Below are positions 1 through 11,800 of a DNA stretch of 35,850 nt, piece after piece. Within the stretch, counting starts at the first letter, position 1. Every line of letters begins with the position of its first letter. Source of the stretch: Flavobacteriaceae bacterium (GTDB lineage Bacteria; Bacteroidota; Bacteroidia; Flavobacteriales; Flavobacteriaceae); contig JABAZA010000005.1 of assembly GCA_018608725.1 (NCBI GenBank), positions 1-35,850 of the forward strand, given 5' to 3'. The position numbers and the translations under genes are program-made. The notes under the pieces are model-generated. The model searched no databases. It saw only the letters and a program-made list of their open reading frames with translations, and was not told the DNA's origin.

Positions 1-30
1 CATTATAAAAATATGGATTAGTTGATTTAG

Positions 31-54
31 CACTTCGGCTGCGCTCAGTGTGAC
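31..54. repeat. Fragment of a dispersed palindromic repeat (probable)
   Basis: A GC-richer 24-base stretch sits in AT-rich sequence just before queG. Its outer bases CACT and AGTG can pair. The wording, with a core of CTGCGCTCAGTGTGAC, resembles short palindromic repeats I recall scattered between genes in flavobacterial genomes. Copy number cannot be judged from this window. All three plus-strand frames hit stops within the first 30 bases, so no upstream gene runs into it. Confidence 0.4.
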
Positions 55-60
55 ATTAAA

Positions 61-987
61 ATGAATTTAAAAAACCATTATACTAGCTTAATAAAATCTG
101 AGGCCAAACGCCTGGGGTTTTTATCTTGTGGTGTGAGCAAGGCCGGTTTTTTAGAAGAAGAAGCACCCCGTTTGGAGTCTTGGCTTAAAACGAATAGCCA
201 TGGCAAAATGCAATACATGGAAAATCATTTTGACAAACGTTTGGACCCTACATTGTTAGTAGAAGACTCCAAAAGTGTTGTGTCATTAATCTATAATTAT
301 TTTCCTGAAGATACTCAACACGATCCAGAAGCTCCAAAAATAAGTAAGTATGCCTACGGTAGAGATTATCATTTTGTAATTAAAGATAAACTCAAACAAC
401 TTCTCGAATTTATTAAGGCAGAAATAGGGGAGGTGCATGGTCGTGCTTTTGTGGACTCCGCTCCAATTTTAGAAAAAGCATGGGCCAAAAAATCAGGACT
501 AGGATGGATTGGAAAACACAGCAATTTACTGACCCAGCAAGTGGGTTCTTTTTATTTCATTGCAGAACTAATTATTGATTTAGAATTGGATTACGATTTG
601 CCTGTAACAGACCATTGTGGCAGTTGTACAGCTTGTATAGATGCTTGTCCAACTGAAGCAATTACTTCAGAATATGGCGTTGATGGCAGTAAATGTATCT
701 CCTATTTTACCATAGAACTCAAAGAGCAAATTCCCTCCGAAATGAAAGGACAATTTGATAACTGGATGTTTGGCTGTGATGTATGTCAGGATGTGTGTCC
801 ATGGAATCGATTTTCAAAAGCACATAACGAACCCTTATTCAATCCCAAACCTGAATTGTTGTCCATGACCAAAAAAGATTGGGAAGAAATTACACAAGAA
901 ACATTCAGTAAAGTATTTCAACATTCAGCTGTAAAACGCACAAAATTTTCAGGACTAAAAAGAAATATTGAGTTTTTAAAAGACTAG
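61..987 (+). CDS. queG: Epoxyqueuosine reductase QueG
   Basis: Catalyses the last step of queuosine biosynthesis in tRNA, reducing epoxyqueuosine to queuosine with a cobalamin cofactor and two 4Fe-4S clusters; cytoplasmic. The 308-residue protein shows the family signatures in order: a [12 protein letters not shown] segment with the probable general acid Asp132, a [11 protein letters not shown] segment, a first cluster motif [12 protein letters not shown] (Cys186, 189, 192, 196), an isolated Cys212, and a second motif [11 protein letters not shown] (Cys239, 242, 246). Length is normal for the shorter QueG forms that lack the C-terminal HEAT-like domain. The ATG at 61 gives a natural N-terminus. 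No clear promoter is visible in the 60 bases upstream. It is separated by 118 bp from the unrelated gamma-glutamyltransferase gene. Confidence 0.95.
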   Translation: MNLKNHYTSLIKSEAKRLGFLSCGVSKAGFLEEEAPRLESWLKTNSHGKMQYMENHFDKRLDPTLLVEDSKSVVSLIYNYFPEDTQHDPEAPKISKYAYGRDYHFVIKDKLKQLLEFIKAEIGEVHGRAFVDSAPILEKAWAKKSGLGWIGKHSNLLTQQVGSFYFIAELIIDLELDYDLPVTDHCGSCTACIDACPTEAITSEYGVDGSKCISYFTIELKEQIPSEMKGQFDNWMFGCDVCQDVCPWNRFSKAHNEPLFNPKPELLSMTKKDWEEITQETFSKVFQHSAVKRTKFSGLKRNIEFLKD

Positions 988-1105
988 TGTTAAAATCTTT
1001 ATTAATTTTATAACCCTAAATTATAAAGTTAATCCTAAATGTTATAATTAATAACAATTGAGGTAATGATTAAAATAGTCCCCTTTTTAAACTAAAACTA
1101 CAATC

Positions 1106-2803
1106 ATGAACAAAACCATCTCTCTCCTGCTCATTTCAATTTTATGTATTCAGTGCAACACAAAAGTTAAGACGCTCCCAGTTGACAAAACCCATGGTCT
1201 TATTGTAGAAAAAGCCATGGTGGTTTCCGCTAGAGAAGAAGCCTCCAAAATAGGGGTTTCGATTATGAAGCAAGGCGGAAATGCTTTTGATGCCATGATT
1301 GCGACCGATTTAGCATTGTTAGTCTCATATCCCGTAGCAGGCAATATTGGTGGTGGTGGTTTTATGGTTTATAGAATGAAGGATGGTACGACAGGCAGCT
1401 TAGATTACCGAGAAAAAGCACCCATAGCAGCTACAAAAGACATGTATCTTGATGAAGATGGAACTGTAAACCCAGTTTCAAGTAAAATAGGTGCTCTGGC
1501 TGTTGGTGTTCCCGGAACAATTGCGGGACTCTTCGAAGTCCATAAAAAATTCGGGTCACTTCCTTTTGAAAAATTGATAGATCCCGCCATAAAGCTCGCC
1601 AGTAACGGAGTTGTTGTAACAAAAAATCAAGCAAAATACTTAAATAAAAACAAACAAAATTTTAGGCAAGCTAATAAAAGAATTATCCTACTAGACAACA
1701 ACTGGAAAGCAGGGGATACAATCAAATATCCCAAGTTGGCCGAAACATTAAAACGTATTAAAGCAAATGGTCGAGATGAATTTTATAAAGGAAAAACCGC
1801 TACTATTTTAATTGATCAAGTTCAAAAATTAGGGGGTATTATGACCCTTGAAGACTTGGCTAACTATGAAGTTAAATGGAGAGATCCAATCACATTTATA
1901 TATAAAAAACATAAAATCATTTCGATGCCACCACCTTCAAGCGGAGGTATTTGTATGGCGCAAATTTTAAAAAGTATAGCCCCTTATAACATCAAACAGT
2001 ACGCGCACAATTCAATGGAGTACATCCAACTACTTGTAGAAGCAGAACGCAGGGCTTACGCAGACCGATCTTACTTTTTAGGAGATCCAGATTTTGTAAA
2101 CATCCCAACAGACAGTTTAATGTCTGAGGACTACCTTAACAAGCGCATGTCCGATTTTAATTGGGAAAAAGCCACAAAGTCTAGCGTACTCACCAGAGGT
2201 TCAATCCCAGGATATGAAAGTGATGAAACTACCCATTATTCAATAGTGGATCCTTTTGGAAACAGCCTAGCCGTGACCACTACTTTAAACGCAGCTTATG
2301 GATCTAAAGTTTATGTTGAGGATGGCGGATTCTTTTTAAATAATGAAATGGATGATTTTAGTGCCAAACCCGGAGAACCAAACATGTATGGTTTAGTAGG
2401 TGCTAAGAGCAATGCAATCGCTCCCCAAAAACGAATGTTAAGCTCCATGTCGCCAACTATTATTGAAACAAATGGTAAACTCAAAATGGTATTAGGGTCA
2501 CCAGGAGGTTCTACGATAATTACGTCTGTGATGCAAAATATTCTGAACGTTTTGGAGTATAATATGAGCATGCAAGAATCGGTTACAAAACCACGGTTTC
2601 ACCATCAATGGTTGCCAGATAACATCAAATTTGAAACCTCTTTTGACACCATTGTTTTTAATTCATTAAAAAAATTAGGGTATTCTATAGATCATTCAAA
2701 TTCACCAATCATAGGAAAAGTAGATGCCATTTTGATTATGCCTGACGGTAAACTAGAAGGAGGTGCAGATCCAAGAGGTGATGATACAGCGGTCGGATTT
2801 TAA
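1106..2803 (+). CDS. ggt: Gamma-glutamyltransferase (glutathione hydrolase), probable lipoprotein
   Basis: Autoprocessed N-terminal nucleophile hydrolase that cleaves the gamma-glutamyl bond of glutathione and transfers or releases glutamate. The 565-residue precursor begins with a hydrophobic signal and an ILCIQC stretch, in which Cys17 could be lipidated under the relaxed Bacteroidota lipobox; periplasmic or surface location is inferred. The processing site is TTHYS, with Thr375 expected to become the N-terminal nucleophile of the small subunit. Further family motifs follow: NNEMDDFSAKPG, the SSMSPTI serine pair, and the oxyanion/substrate loop GSPGG. All catalytic elements are intact and the length matches E. 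coli GGT. The gene stands alone, with no obvious terminator in the 124 bp before maeB. Confidence 0.95.
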   Translation: MNKTISLLLISILCIQCNTKVKTLPVDKTHGLIVEKAMVVSAREEASKIGVSIMKQGGNAFDAMIATDLALLVSYPVAGNIGGGGFMVYRMKDGTTGSLDYREKAPIAATKDMYLDEDGTVNPVSSKIGALAVGVPGTIAGLFEVHKKFGSLPFEKLIDPAIKLASNGVVVTKNQAKYLNKNKQNFRQANKRIILLDNNWKAGDTIKYPKLAETLKRIKANGRDEFYKGKTATILIDQVQKLGGIMTLEDLANYEVKWRDPITFIYKKHKIISMPPPSSGGICMAQILKSIAPYNIKQYAHNSMEYIQLLVEAERRAYADRSYFLGDPDFVNIPTDSLMSEDYLNKRMSDFNWEKATKSSVLTRGSIPGYESDETTHYSIVDPFGNSLAVTTTLNAAYGSKVYVEDGGFFLNNEMDDFSAKPGEPNMYGLVGAKSNAIAPQKRMLSSMSPTIIETNGKLKMVLGSPGGSTIITSVMQNILNVLEYNMSMQESVTKPRFHHQWLPDNIKFETSFDTIVFNSLKKLGYSIDHSNSPIIGKVDAILIMPDGKLEGGADPRGDDTAVGF

Positions 2804-2901
2804 TTTAAATTTTTAAGCAAATCCTGTTTTTAGATTTTAGGGTAGGTTTCTAAGTTTTGTAAAAGAACAGCCATAAAATTTCATTATTAAACTGAAGTGT
2901 C

Positions 2902-2909
2902 TAACTTTG
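2902..2909 (+). promoter_or_regulatory. Probable -7 element of the maeB promoter
   Basis: TAACTTTG matches the Bacteroidota -7 consensus TAnnTTTG and lies 18 bp before the maeB ATG, predicting a leader of about a dozen bases. I see no good TTG at the usual -33 distance. Confidence 0.45.
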
Positions 2910-2927
2910 TAGATCAAACCAACGAAT

Positions 2928-5210
2928 ATGTCAAAATTGAGTAAACACGATTTAGAAGCGCTCGCTTATCACCAAAAACCTTCTCCAGGAAAAATACAAG
3001 TAGTCCCTACAAAAAAATATGCAACCCAAAGAGACTTGGCATTGGCCTATTCTCCCGGAGTTGCGGCTCCTTGTTTGGCGATAGAAAAAAATCCATCCGA
3101 CGCCTATAAATACACCGCTAAAGGAAATTTAGTCGCTGTAATTACAAACGGAACCGCCGTTTTAGGGTTAGGAAATATTGGTGCAGAAGCTTCCAAACCA
3201 GTGATGGAAGGAAAAGGGTTGCTCTTTAAAATATTTGCCGATATTGATGTGTTTGATATCGAAGTAAATACTGAAAATGTAGAAGAATTTATTCAAACAG
3301 TTAAAAATATAGCCCCCACTTTTGGAGGGATTAATTTAGAAGACATCAAAGCACCAGAAGCCTTTGAAATTGAAAAACGTCTGAAAGAAGAACTCGATAT
3401 TCCTGTGATGCATGACGATCAGCATGGAACAGCGATTATTTCTGCTGCCGCCCTATTGAATGCCTTAGAAATTGCTGAAAAGAACATCCAAGATGTAAGG
3501 ATTGTAGTAAGTGGTGCTGGTGCTGCAGCTATTTCCTGTACACGGTTGTACCAATCATTTGGTGCGAAAAGCGAAAACATTGTAATGCTAGACAGTAAAG
3601 GAGTCATCAGAAAAGATCGTGAAAATTTAACGTCTCAGAAAGCCGAGTTTGCAACCCAACGAACTATTGATACTTTAGAAGAAGCAATGAAAAATGCCGA
3701 TGTATTTATTGGTCTTTCGACTTCTGATATTGTAAGCCCAGAAATGCTCATCACAATGGCAAAAAATCCAATTGTGTTTGCAATGGCAAACCCTGACCCA
3801 GAAATAAAATACCATCTCGCCGTTAAAACACGAGACGATATCATTATGGCAACGGGACGAAGTGACACCCCTAATCAAGTCAATAATGTACTTGGTTTTC
3901 CGTTCATATTTAGAGGTGCCTTAGATGTGAGAGCGACTTCTATTAATGAAGAAATGAAAAAAGCAGCGGTCATTGCACTGGCCGATCTTGCAAAAGAACC
4001 CGTTCCAGAACAAGTAAATATTGCTTATGGAGAAACACGATTGACTTTTGGCAAAGACTATATCATTCCAAAACCATTTGATCCTCGTCTGATTGCAGCA
4101 ATTCCGCCCGCAGTAGCAAAAGCGGCAATCGAAAGCGGTGTGGCCTTAGCACCAATTACGGATTGGGAGCATTACGAAGACACCCTTTTAGAGCGTATGG
4201 GGTCCGACAATAAAATTGTAAGACTTTTATTTAACAGAGCAAAACTAAATCCGAAACGTGTTGTTTTTGCAGAAGCCGATCAATTAAATGTGCTTAAAGC
4301 AGCACAAATTGTTTTAGAAGAAGGGGTGGCAACTCCTATTTTATTAGGACGACGAGATGAAATAGAACGTTTGATGGAAGAATTGGAATTTGATGATGAA
4401 GTGTTGATTATCGACCCAAAATCCGATGAAAGTAGTATTCAAAAAAATAAATACGCTGAAATATATTGGAAACAACAACAGCGAAAAGGCATTACACTTT
4501 TAGCGGCTCAAAAATTAATGCGTGAACGTAATTATTTTGCGGCAATGATGGTAAATGAAGGGGATGCTGATGCCCTTGTTTCTGGATATTCTACTAATTA
4601 TGGATCCGTACTAAAACCAATGTTGAATTTAATTGGGATGGCACCCGGAACCACACGAATTGCCGCCACTAATGTGATGATTACACAAAGAGGTCCTATG
4701 TTTTTGAGTGATACAGCGATCAATATAAATCCATCTGCAGATGATCTGATAAAAATTGCACAAATGACATCAGGCGTTGTTAAAATGTTTGGTATTGAAC
4801 CTGTGATGGCGATGACTTCATACTCAAACTTTGGCTCATCTAAGGATAAAACTGCAACTAAGGTAAGAGAAGCGGTTTCGTATCTGCATCGAAGACACCC
4901 AGATTTATTAGTAGATGGTGAATTACAAACAGATTTTGCGTTGAACAGTGATATGTTAAAAGAAAACTTTCCTTTTTCTATACTAGCAAATAAAAAAGTA
5001 AATACACTAATTTTTCCAAATTTAGAATCGGCAAACATTACCTACAAATTGTTAAAAGAACTCAATAAAGCAGAATCTATTGGACCAATTGTGATGGGAT
5101 TACGCAAGCCTGTTCACATTTTACAACTAGGCGCCAGTGTCGATGAAATAGTGAATATGACTGCTGTTGCGGTCGTTGATGCACAGCAAAAAGGAAAAGC
5201 AGGAAATTAA
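2928..5210 (+). CDS. maeB: NADP-dependent malic enzyme with C-terminal phosphotransacetylase-like domain
   Basis: Oxidatively decarboxylates malate to pyruvate while making NADPH; cytoplasmic. The 760-residue protein has the MaeB layout. The malic enzyme N-domain covers about residues 10-160, with LAYSPGVAAP (catalytic Tyr41), MEGKGLLFK (probable catalytic Lys96), and metal-site acids in INLEDI and MHDDQHGT (Asp163/164). The dinucleotide-binding domain covers about 165-410, with GAGAAA at 197-202 and FAMANPDPEI. A phosphate acetyl/butyryltransferase-like domain runs from about 425 to the end. In characterised hybrid malic enzymes this last domain binds acetyl-CoA as a regulator rather than acting as an enzyme. 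Length and motif order are normal. A -7 promoter element precedes it, so it is probably transcribed on its own. Confidence 0.95.
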   Translation: MSKLSKHDLEALAYHQKPSPGKIQVVPTKKYATQRDLALAYSPGVAAPCLAIEKNPSDAYKYTAKGNLVAVITNGTAVLGLGNIGAEASKPVMEGKGLLFKIFADIDVFDIEVNTENVEEFIQTVKNIAPTFGGINLEDIKAPEAFEIEKRLKEELDIPVMHDDQHGTAIISAAALLNALEIAEKNIQDVRIVVSGAGAAAISCTRLYQSFGAKSENIVMLDSKGVIRKDRENLTSQKAEFATQRTIDTLEEAMKNADVFIGLSTSDIVSPEMLITMAKNPIVFAMANPDPEIKYHLAVKTRDDIIMATGRSDTPNQVNNVLGFPFIFRGALDVRATSINEEMKKAAVIALADLAKEPVPEQVNIAYGETRLTFGKDYIIPKPFDPRLIAAIPPAVAKAAIESGVALAPITDWEHYEDTLLERMGSDNKIVRLLFNRAKLNPKRVVFAEADQLNVLKAAQIVLEEGVATPILLGRRDEIERLMEELEFDDEVLIIDPKSDESSIQKNKYAEIYWKQQQRKGITLLAAQKLMRERNYFAAMMVNEGDADALVSGYSTNYGSVLKPMLNLIGMAPGTTRIAATNVMITQRGPMFLSDTAININPSADDLIKIAQMTSGVVKMFGIEPVMAMTSYSNFGSSKDKTATKVREAVSYLHRRHPDLLVDGELQTDFALNSDMLKENFPFSILANKKVNTLIFPNLESANITYKLLKELNKAESIGPIVMGLRKPVHILQLGASVDEIVNMTAVAVVDAQQKGKAGN

Positions 5211-5259
5211 CACTCTCAACCCCTTTCTTTTTTCTTCTTAAAATATTGTATTATTTTAG

Positions 5260-5267
5260 TACATTTG
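5260..5267 (+). promoter_or_regulatory. Probable -7 element of the ruvA promoter
   Basis: TACATTTG matches TAnnTTTG and ends 21 bp before the ATG at 5289. Its last three bases are the in-frame TTG at 5265 that would otherwise extend the ruvA frame. This argues that the TTG is promoter sequence, not a start codon. Confidence 0.45.
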
Positions 5268-5288
5268 AAGTTCAAAGGAAGCGAAGAT

Positions 5289-5870
5289 ATGATTACACAC
5301 ATTGAGGGTAAATTAGTTGAAAAAACTCCTACTCACGTCATTATAGACTGTAATGGTATTGGGTATTTTATTAACATCTCACTTCATACATTTTCTCAAA
5401 TACCAGATCAAGAAGCAATTAAAATCTTCACCCACCTTCAGGTGAAAGAAGATTCTCATACGCTTTACGGATTTATTAGTGCTTCAGAAAGAGAAATTTT
5501 TAGACTGTTAATTTCTGTTAGTGGAATTGGCGCAAATACTGCACGTACCATGCTTTCATCGCTTACACCCAAACAAATTAGAGAAGGAATTGCTGTTGGA
5601 GACGTAGCTTTGATACAATCCGTAAAAGGCATTGGTCTTAAAACAGCACAAAGAGTCATCATCGATTTAAAAGATAAAATTCTTAAAATTTATGATATTG
5701 ATGAAACTTCCTTGACTCAAAACAATACAAACAAAGATGAAGCGTTATCTGCTTTAGAAGTTTTAGGTTTTATGAAAAAACAATCCGAACGCATTGTCGA
5801 TAAGATCGTAGGATCTTCCCCAGATGCCACTGTAGAATTTATTATTAAGGAAGCGCTTAAAAACCTGTAA
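5289..5870 (+). CDS. ruvA: Holliday junction branch migration protein RuvA
   Basis: Binds four-way DNA junctions as a tetramer and loads the RuvB helicase during recombinational repair. The protein starts MITHIEGKL, the usual RuvA N-terminus, from the ATG at 5289, giving 193 residues. The open frame extends 8 codons upstream to a TTG at 5265, but that TTG overlaps a TAnnTTTG promoter element and the extra residues are not RuvA-like. The order is an N-terminal OB fold (about 1-62), tandem helix-hairpin-helix motifs (SVSGIGANTA and SVKGIGLKTAQR, about 70-130), a variable linker, and a C-terminal three-helix RuvB-binding domain (DEALSALEVLGF onward). sprA starts 5 bp after the stop, so the two are probably co-transcribed. 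ruvB is not in the window. Confidence 0.95.
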   Translation: MITHIEGKLVEKTPTHVIIDCNGIGYFINISLHTFSQIPDQEAIKIFTHLQVKEDSHTLYGFISASEREIFRLLISVSGIGANTARTMLSSLTPKQIREGIAVGDVALIQSVKGIGLKTAQRVIIDLKDKILKIYDIDETSLTQNNTNKDEALSALEVLGFMKKQSERIVDKIVGSSPDATVEFIIKEALKNL

Positions 5871-5875
5871 ATCAC

Positions 5876-8800
5876 TTGAAAACCGCTAACTATAAACCAT
5901 ATTTTAAAAGGCTCTTTTTTGCAGTCTTGTTTTTGCATAGTACTTCAGCTTTGTTAGCACAAGAACCTACGACTGTTAGAGATTCTACATCCACCACCTT
6001 TTCGTTTGGAAAACTAGATACGCCAGATCCAGCGAGTATTGAAAGTAAATACACTTACGACCCACTTACAGACCGCTATTTCTACACCTCAACCGTTGGG
6101 GATTTCAATATTAATTACCCTGTTATCTTAACACCAAAAGAATTTCAAGACTTAGTTGTCAAAGAAAGTTTGAAAGCCTATTACAAAGAAAAATTAGCTG
6201 CGTTAGACGGAAAGAAAGAAGGCTCTGAAGAAGCTAAGAAAAATCTAATTCCAGATTTATACATCAACTCCAAGTTTTTTGAAACCATATTTGGGAGTAA
6301 TGTAATTTCGGTAGTCCCACAAGGATCTGTAGAAATGGATCTTGGAGTGATGTACACAAAACAAGAAAATCCAGCATTTTCACCAAGAAATCAAAGTAAT
6401 TTTACATTTGATTTCGATCAACGGATTAGTTTAAGTTTGACAGGAAAAGTAGGAACCCGATTAATCGTCAATGCGAATTATGACACCCAATCCACTTTTG
6501 ATTTTCAGAATTTATTCAAAATTGAATACACACCGCTTAATAATCCAGAAGAACTGCTTGGTGAAAAAGAAGGAAAATTACTTAACAAAGGAAGACAATT
6601 AGAAGATTCAGGAAGACAACTCCTTTCAGATCCCAATGGTGGAGCACAAAACCTTGCTCAAAAAGAATTAAATAAACTTAATTCTGATAATGAAGACTCA
6701 ATTTTACAAAAACTCGAACTCGGTAATGTAAGCATGCCTCTCAATAGTTCCCTTATTACAGGGGCACAAAGCTTATTTGGTGTAAAAACTGAATTACAGT
6801 TTGGAAAAACAAGAGTTACAGCCGTGTTTTCTGAGCAACAATCCGAAACACGTTCAGTGACTGCACAGGGTGGAGGGACATTAGAAGACTTTGAGTTTTT
6901 TGGTTTAGATTATGATGAAAACAGGCACTTTTTTCTAGGCCATTACTTTAGAGAACGATATGATGATGCACTCAAAAACTATCCATTTATCAACTCGCAA
7001 GTTCAAATTACAAGGGTAGAAGTTTGGATAACCAACCGAACGAACCGTATTGAAAACGTCCGAAATATTGTTGCACTCCAAGATTTAGGAGAATCTTCAG
7101 AGATTGGGTTAACAGCAATTCCAACAGGATTTGTAAATGTAGGCCCCAATGCATATCCAGATAATGGAAATAATAAGTTTGATCCTACAAATATCGGTAC
7201 TGGCTCTCTGCTTTCTGAAGCCGTCCGAGATATTGCTACCGTCCAATCAGGATTTTTAATCCCCGGGGTCAATGAAGGATTTGATTATGGAAAGCTCGAA
7301 AATGCGCGAAAATTAACTCAAGGAAACGAGTTTACAGTTGACACCCAATTAGGATATATTTCTTTAAATCAACGCCTTCAAAATGATGAGGTCTTAGCCG
7401 TTGCTTATCAATATACGGTTGGAGATCAAGTGTATCAAGTTGGAGAGTTTGCAAATGACGGACTCGCCGCAACGGATGTTGAGGTGGATCAGAATACAAA
7501 CATACAAACCGTTACCAATCAGAGTTTAGTCCTAAAAATGTTAAAGAGTGCCGTTACCAACGTCAATCTTCCTATATGGGATTTGATGATGAAAAACATT
7601 TATAATACAGGAGCCTATCAATTAGATCAAGAAGATTTTAGATTAAATATTTTCTATAATGAAACCTCAGCACTCAACTATATCACACCCGCAGGTTCGG
7701 ATCCATTTCCAGCGCCCACAGGAAACAATGACCCAATAGAGGAAACGCCTTTAATTCGATTGTTTAACTTCGATCGATTAAACTTTAATAACGATCCTCA
7801 GAACAAAGGTGATGGTTTTTTTGATTTTGTTCCGGGTGTTACCGTCATTCCTCAAAACGGTAAAATTATATTCACCAAAGTAGAGCCTTTTGGAAGTTAT
7901 TTGTTTGAAACCCTGCGACTCAATGGTTCTGAAAACTATGAAGGCGACCAAACAACCTATAACGCGAATCAATCAAAATACGTTTATAGATCCCTCTATA
8001 AGAGCACAAAAACAGCAGCATTACAAGACAGTGAAAAAAACAAATTTTTGATGCGGGGTCGCTATAAATCTTCTGGAAGTTCAGGCATTCCGATTGGCGC
8101 TTTTAATGTCCCACGAGGGTCTGTAAAAGTAACTGCTGGAGGACGTGTCCTTGTAGAAGGTGTTGACTATACCGTGAATTATCAAATTGGAACTGTCCAA
8201 ATTTTAGATCCCTCATTACAAGCTTCAAATACCCCTATTCAGGTGTCGGTTGAAAACAATGCGGTCTTTGGACAACAAACAAAACGTTTTACAGGAATTA
8301 ACGTAGAGCACCAATTCAACGAAAACTTTGTGTTAGGTGCCACCGTTTTAAACTTAAATGAACGCCCCATAACACAAAAAGCAAATTATGGCAGCGAATC
8401 AATCAACAATACTATTTTTGGGTTTAATGGAAACTATTCAACAGAAGTTCCATTCCTCACCCGATTGGCAAACAAACTACCAAATATTGATACGGATGTA
8501 GCATCCAACCTCTCCTTACGAGGGGAGTTTGCCTATTTAAAACCGGGTGCTCCAAAAGGAACCGATTTTGACAGTGAAGTCACTTCTTATGTTGATGATT
8601 TTGAAGGCACACAAAATGGGATTAGTTTATTAAGTCCACAATCTTGGTTTTTATCAAGTCGCCCTAAAGGTCTTGGGCGTGTATATACAGAAGGTGGTGA
8701 AGATGAGTTAGGGTATCAGAACGGATTTGATAGAGCACACTTAAACTGGTACACAGTCGATCCTATTTTTTACAGCAGCCAACGCCCTGGAAGCATTACA

Positions 8801-11800
8801 GATGACGATGTTTCTGATCTTTATGCTAGGAGAGTTTTTATTGATGAACTGTTTCCACAAGTTGACATCGTTACTGGACAGTACACCGTTATCAACACCT
8901 TAGATTTAGTTTATAACCCTACAGAAAGAGGCCCCTACAATTATAAGCCCGATGCTGCAGACGGGATTTTAGAAACACCACAAAACAGTTGGGCAGGAAT
9001 CACCAGACAACTCACCTCTACAGATTTTGAACAATCAAATGTAGAATACATTGAGTTTTGGTTGATGGATCCCTTTTTGGACAACCCCTCTAATCCTGGT
9101 GGAAAATTAGTATTTAATTTAGGGAACATTTCGGAAGATGTTATTAAAGATGGAAAGAAACAATATGAAAATGGACTTCCAGAAGATGGTGACATTAGTT
9201 TTTTATCACCAACCACATGGGGAACCGTAACGCCTCAAAATCAGTCCTTAATTTATGCGTTTTCATCGCAAGGCTCCGAACGTAACAATCAGGATGTTGG
9301 TTTGGATGGCTATGATGATATCGAAGAAAGTAACACCTCCGACGCACGATTCACTGCCTTTAGAGCACTTGAAGATCCAGCAAATGATAATTACAAATAT
9401 TACCTAAATACAGAAGGGGATATTTTTGAGCGTTACAAAAGATATAATGGACTTGAAAGAAATTCACCAGATACGGTTTCAGACACCGATCGTGGTTCTA
9501 CAACACTTCCAGATGTAGAAGATATTAATAGAGATAACACTATGAATACCATAGACAGTTATTATGAATATGAAATAGAGATTTCTACTTCAGATCTAAA
9601 TAATCCAAGCAACTCCTTTATAGTTGATAGAAAATCAGTTTCAAATATCACTTTGCCAAATGGGTCTTCTTCTGGAACAATCAACTGGTATCAGTTTCGA
9701 ATACCAGTTTCAGAATTCACAAATGATGTTGGAGGAATATCCGATTTTAGATCCATTCGATTTGCACGTATGTATTTAAAAGAGTTCACAGAATCAACAG
9801 TGCTTCGATTTGGAACCTTGGATTTAGTACGAAGCGATTGGCGTCGTTATCAGTTATCATTAGATGAAGAGTCGAATGAGGCGACGCTGTCCGATCCCAC
9901 TGATTTTAGTGTTGGAATCGTAGGGATTCAAGAAAATGATGGCGGTTATGTATCTCCACCAGGAGTTGAGCGCGAACAATTAAACAACAACAACAGCATT
10001 GTGCGTCAAAACGAACAATCCTTAGTATTGGATGTTTGTGAGTTGGAATCTGAAGATGCGAGAGGTGTTTTCAAAAACATCAATGTGGACATGCGTCAGT
10101 ACAAAAAACTGAAAATGTTTATCCATGCCGAAGATGGTGAAACGGATAGCTTTGAAGAAGGAAGCTTAGTAGGGTTTATTAGAATGGGAAATGATTTTAC
10201 TCAAAATTATTACCAAATAGAAATTCCTTTGCGTAAATCTTCAGGAGCTTCAGGAGCCACTCCAAACGAGGTTTGGCCAGTAGAAAATGAGATTGATATT
10301 CCCTTAGAATTTCTAGAAAAAATAAAAGCCTTGGGTATTAGCCAAGGAACCTTAGGCAATGAAGTTCCAACATTTTATAATGTGATTGATGGAGTCTTAC
10401 AAGAAAATCCCGTTTTAGATTTTACGCCATTTTCTTTAGGTACAAACTCTGATCCTGTAGAACAACGAATTGCCATTAAAGGAAATCCAAATTTTGGAGA
10501 CATTCGAACCTTAATGGTAGGGGTCAAAAATATTAGTGGAAATGCACAATGTGCAGAAGTTTGGTTCAATGAGTTGCGTCTTGCAGACATGGATAACGAA
10601 GGAGGCTGGGCTGCCATTTTGAGTATGGATAGCAACATCGCCGATTTTATGAACATCAATGCCACCGCAAAACGAAGCACGACTGGTTTTGGAAGTTTAG
10701 AACAAGGACCAAATCAGCGAAGTCGTGAAGACTTAAAACAATACGATGTGGTTACCAATATGAATCTGGGGCAATTGTTACCAAAAAAATGGGGCTTGGA
10801 AATTCCTTTTAATTACGGACAAAGTGAAGAGCTTATCACACCCGAGTACGACCAGCAATACAAAGATTTAAAACTTCAAAGTCGATTGGATGCTGCCACA
10901 TCTTCGGAAGAACGTGAGCGTATCAAAACGCAATCTGAAGATTATACAAAACGACAAAGTATTAATTTTATAGGCGTCCGAAAACAACGTACTGGAGATG
11001 CCAAACCTAGAATGTATGACGTCGAAAATTTAACGATGAACTATTCGTTCAATCAAATTAAACACCGCGATTTTGAAATTGAAAACTCTTTAGATCAAAA
11101 TGCAAGAGTTGGGGCCAACTATAATTATAGTTTTAATCCCATAAAACTAGAACCCTTCAAGAAAAATGATTCTCTATTTGTAAATAAATACTGGAAACTC
11201 ATAAAAGACTTTAATTTAAACTTACTGCCTTCCAATCTTTCTGTGAGTTCAGATTTTGTGCGTCAATTTAACAGTCAGAAATTTAGAGATGCTGACTTGG
11301 GCGCTAATAATATTACAGTCGATGAATTGATTAGAAGAAACTATACGTTTGATTTTCAATACACCGTCAATTACAACCTTACGGATGGGCTACGCCTTAA
11401 CTTTACGTCTTCTACAAATAATATTGTAAGAAATTATTTTATAGACGATGAATTAAATGGTGATCAAGACCCCGAACTTGGAGTGTGGGATCGCTTCTTT
11501 GATTTTGGAGATCCAAACCGACACACGCAACAATTAGGAATCAATTATGAATTGCCGTTAAATAAATTTCCGGCATTAAGTTTTGTGACTTCTAATTATT
11601 CCTACACTGGAGATTTTCAATGGAACAAAGGCTCTGACCTATTGGTAGGAGATGACGATATTACACTAGGAAATTCCATTTCTAATGCGAACCAACACAA
11701 CTTGAATACATCGTTTGATATGCGCAATCTCTATCGTTATTTAGGGATAAAAAAATCCTCAAGAAGAGGGAGTAGAGCTAGAAAAACAGAGGATAACACA

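Noticed and set aside
988-1105. Repeated CCTAAAT and TTATAA words between queG and ggt
   Set aside because: They are short and imperfect in very AT-rich DNA; no hairpin or promoter consensus is convincing.
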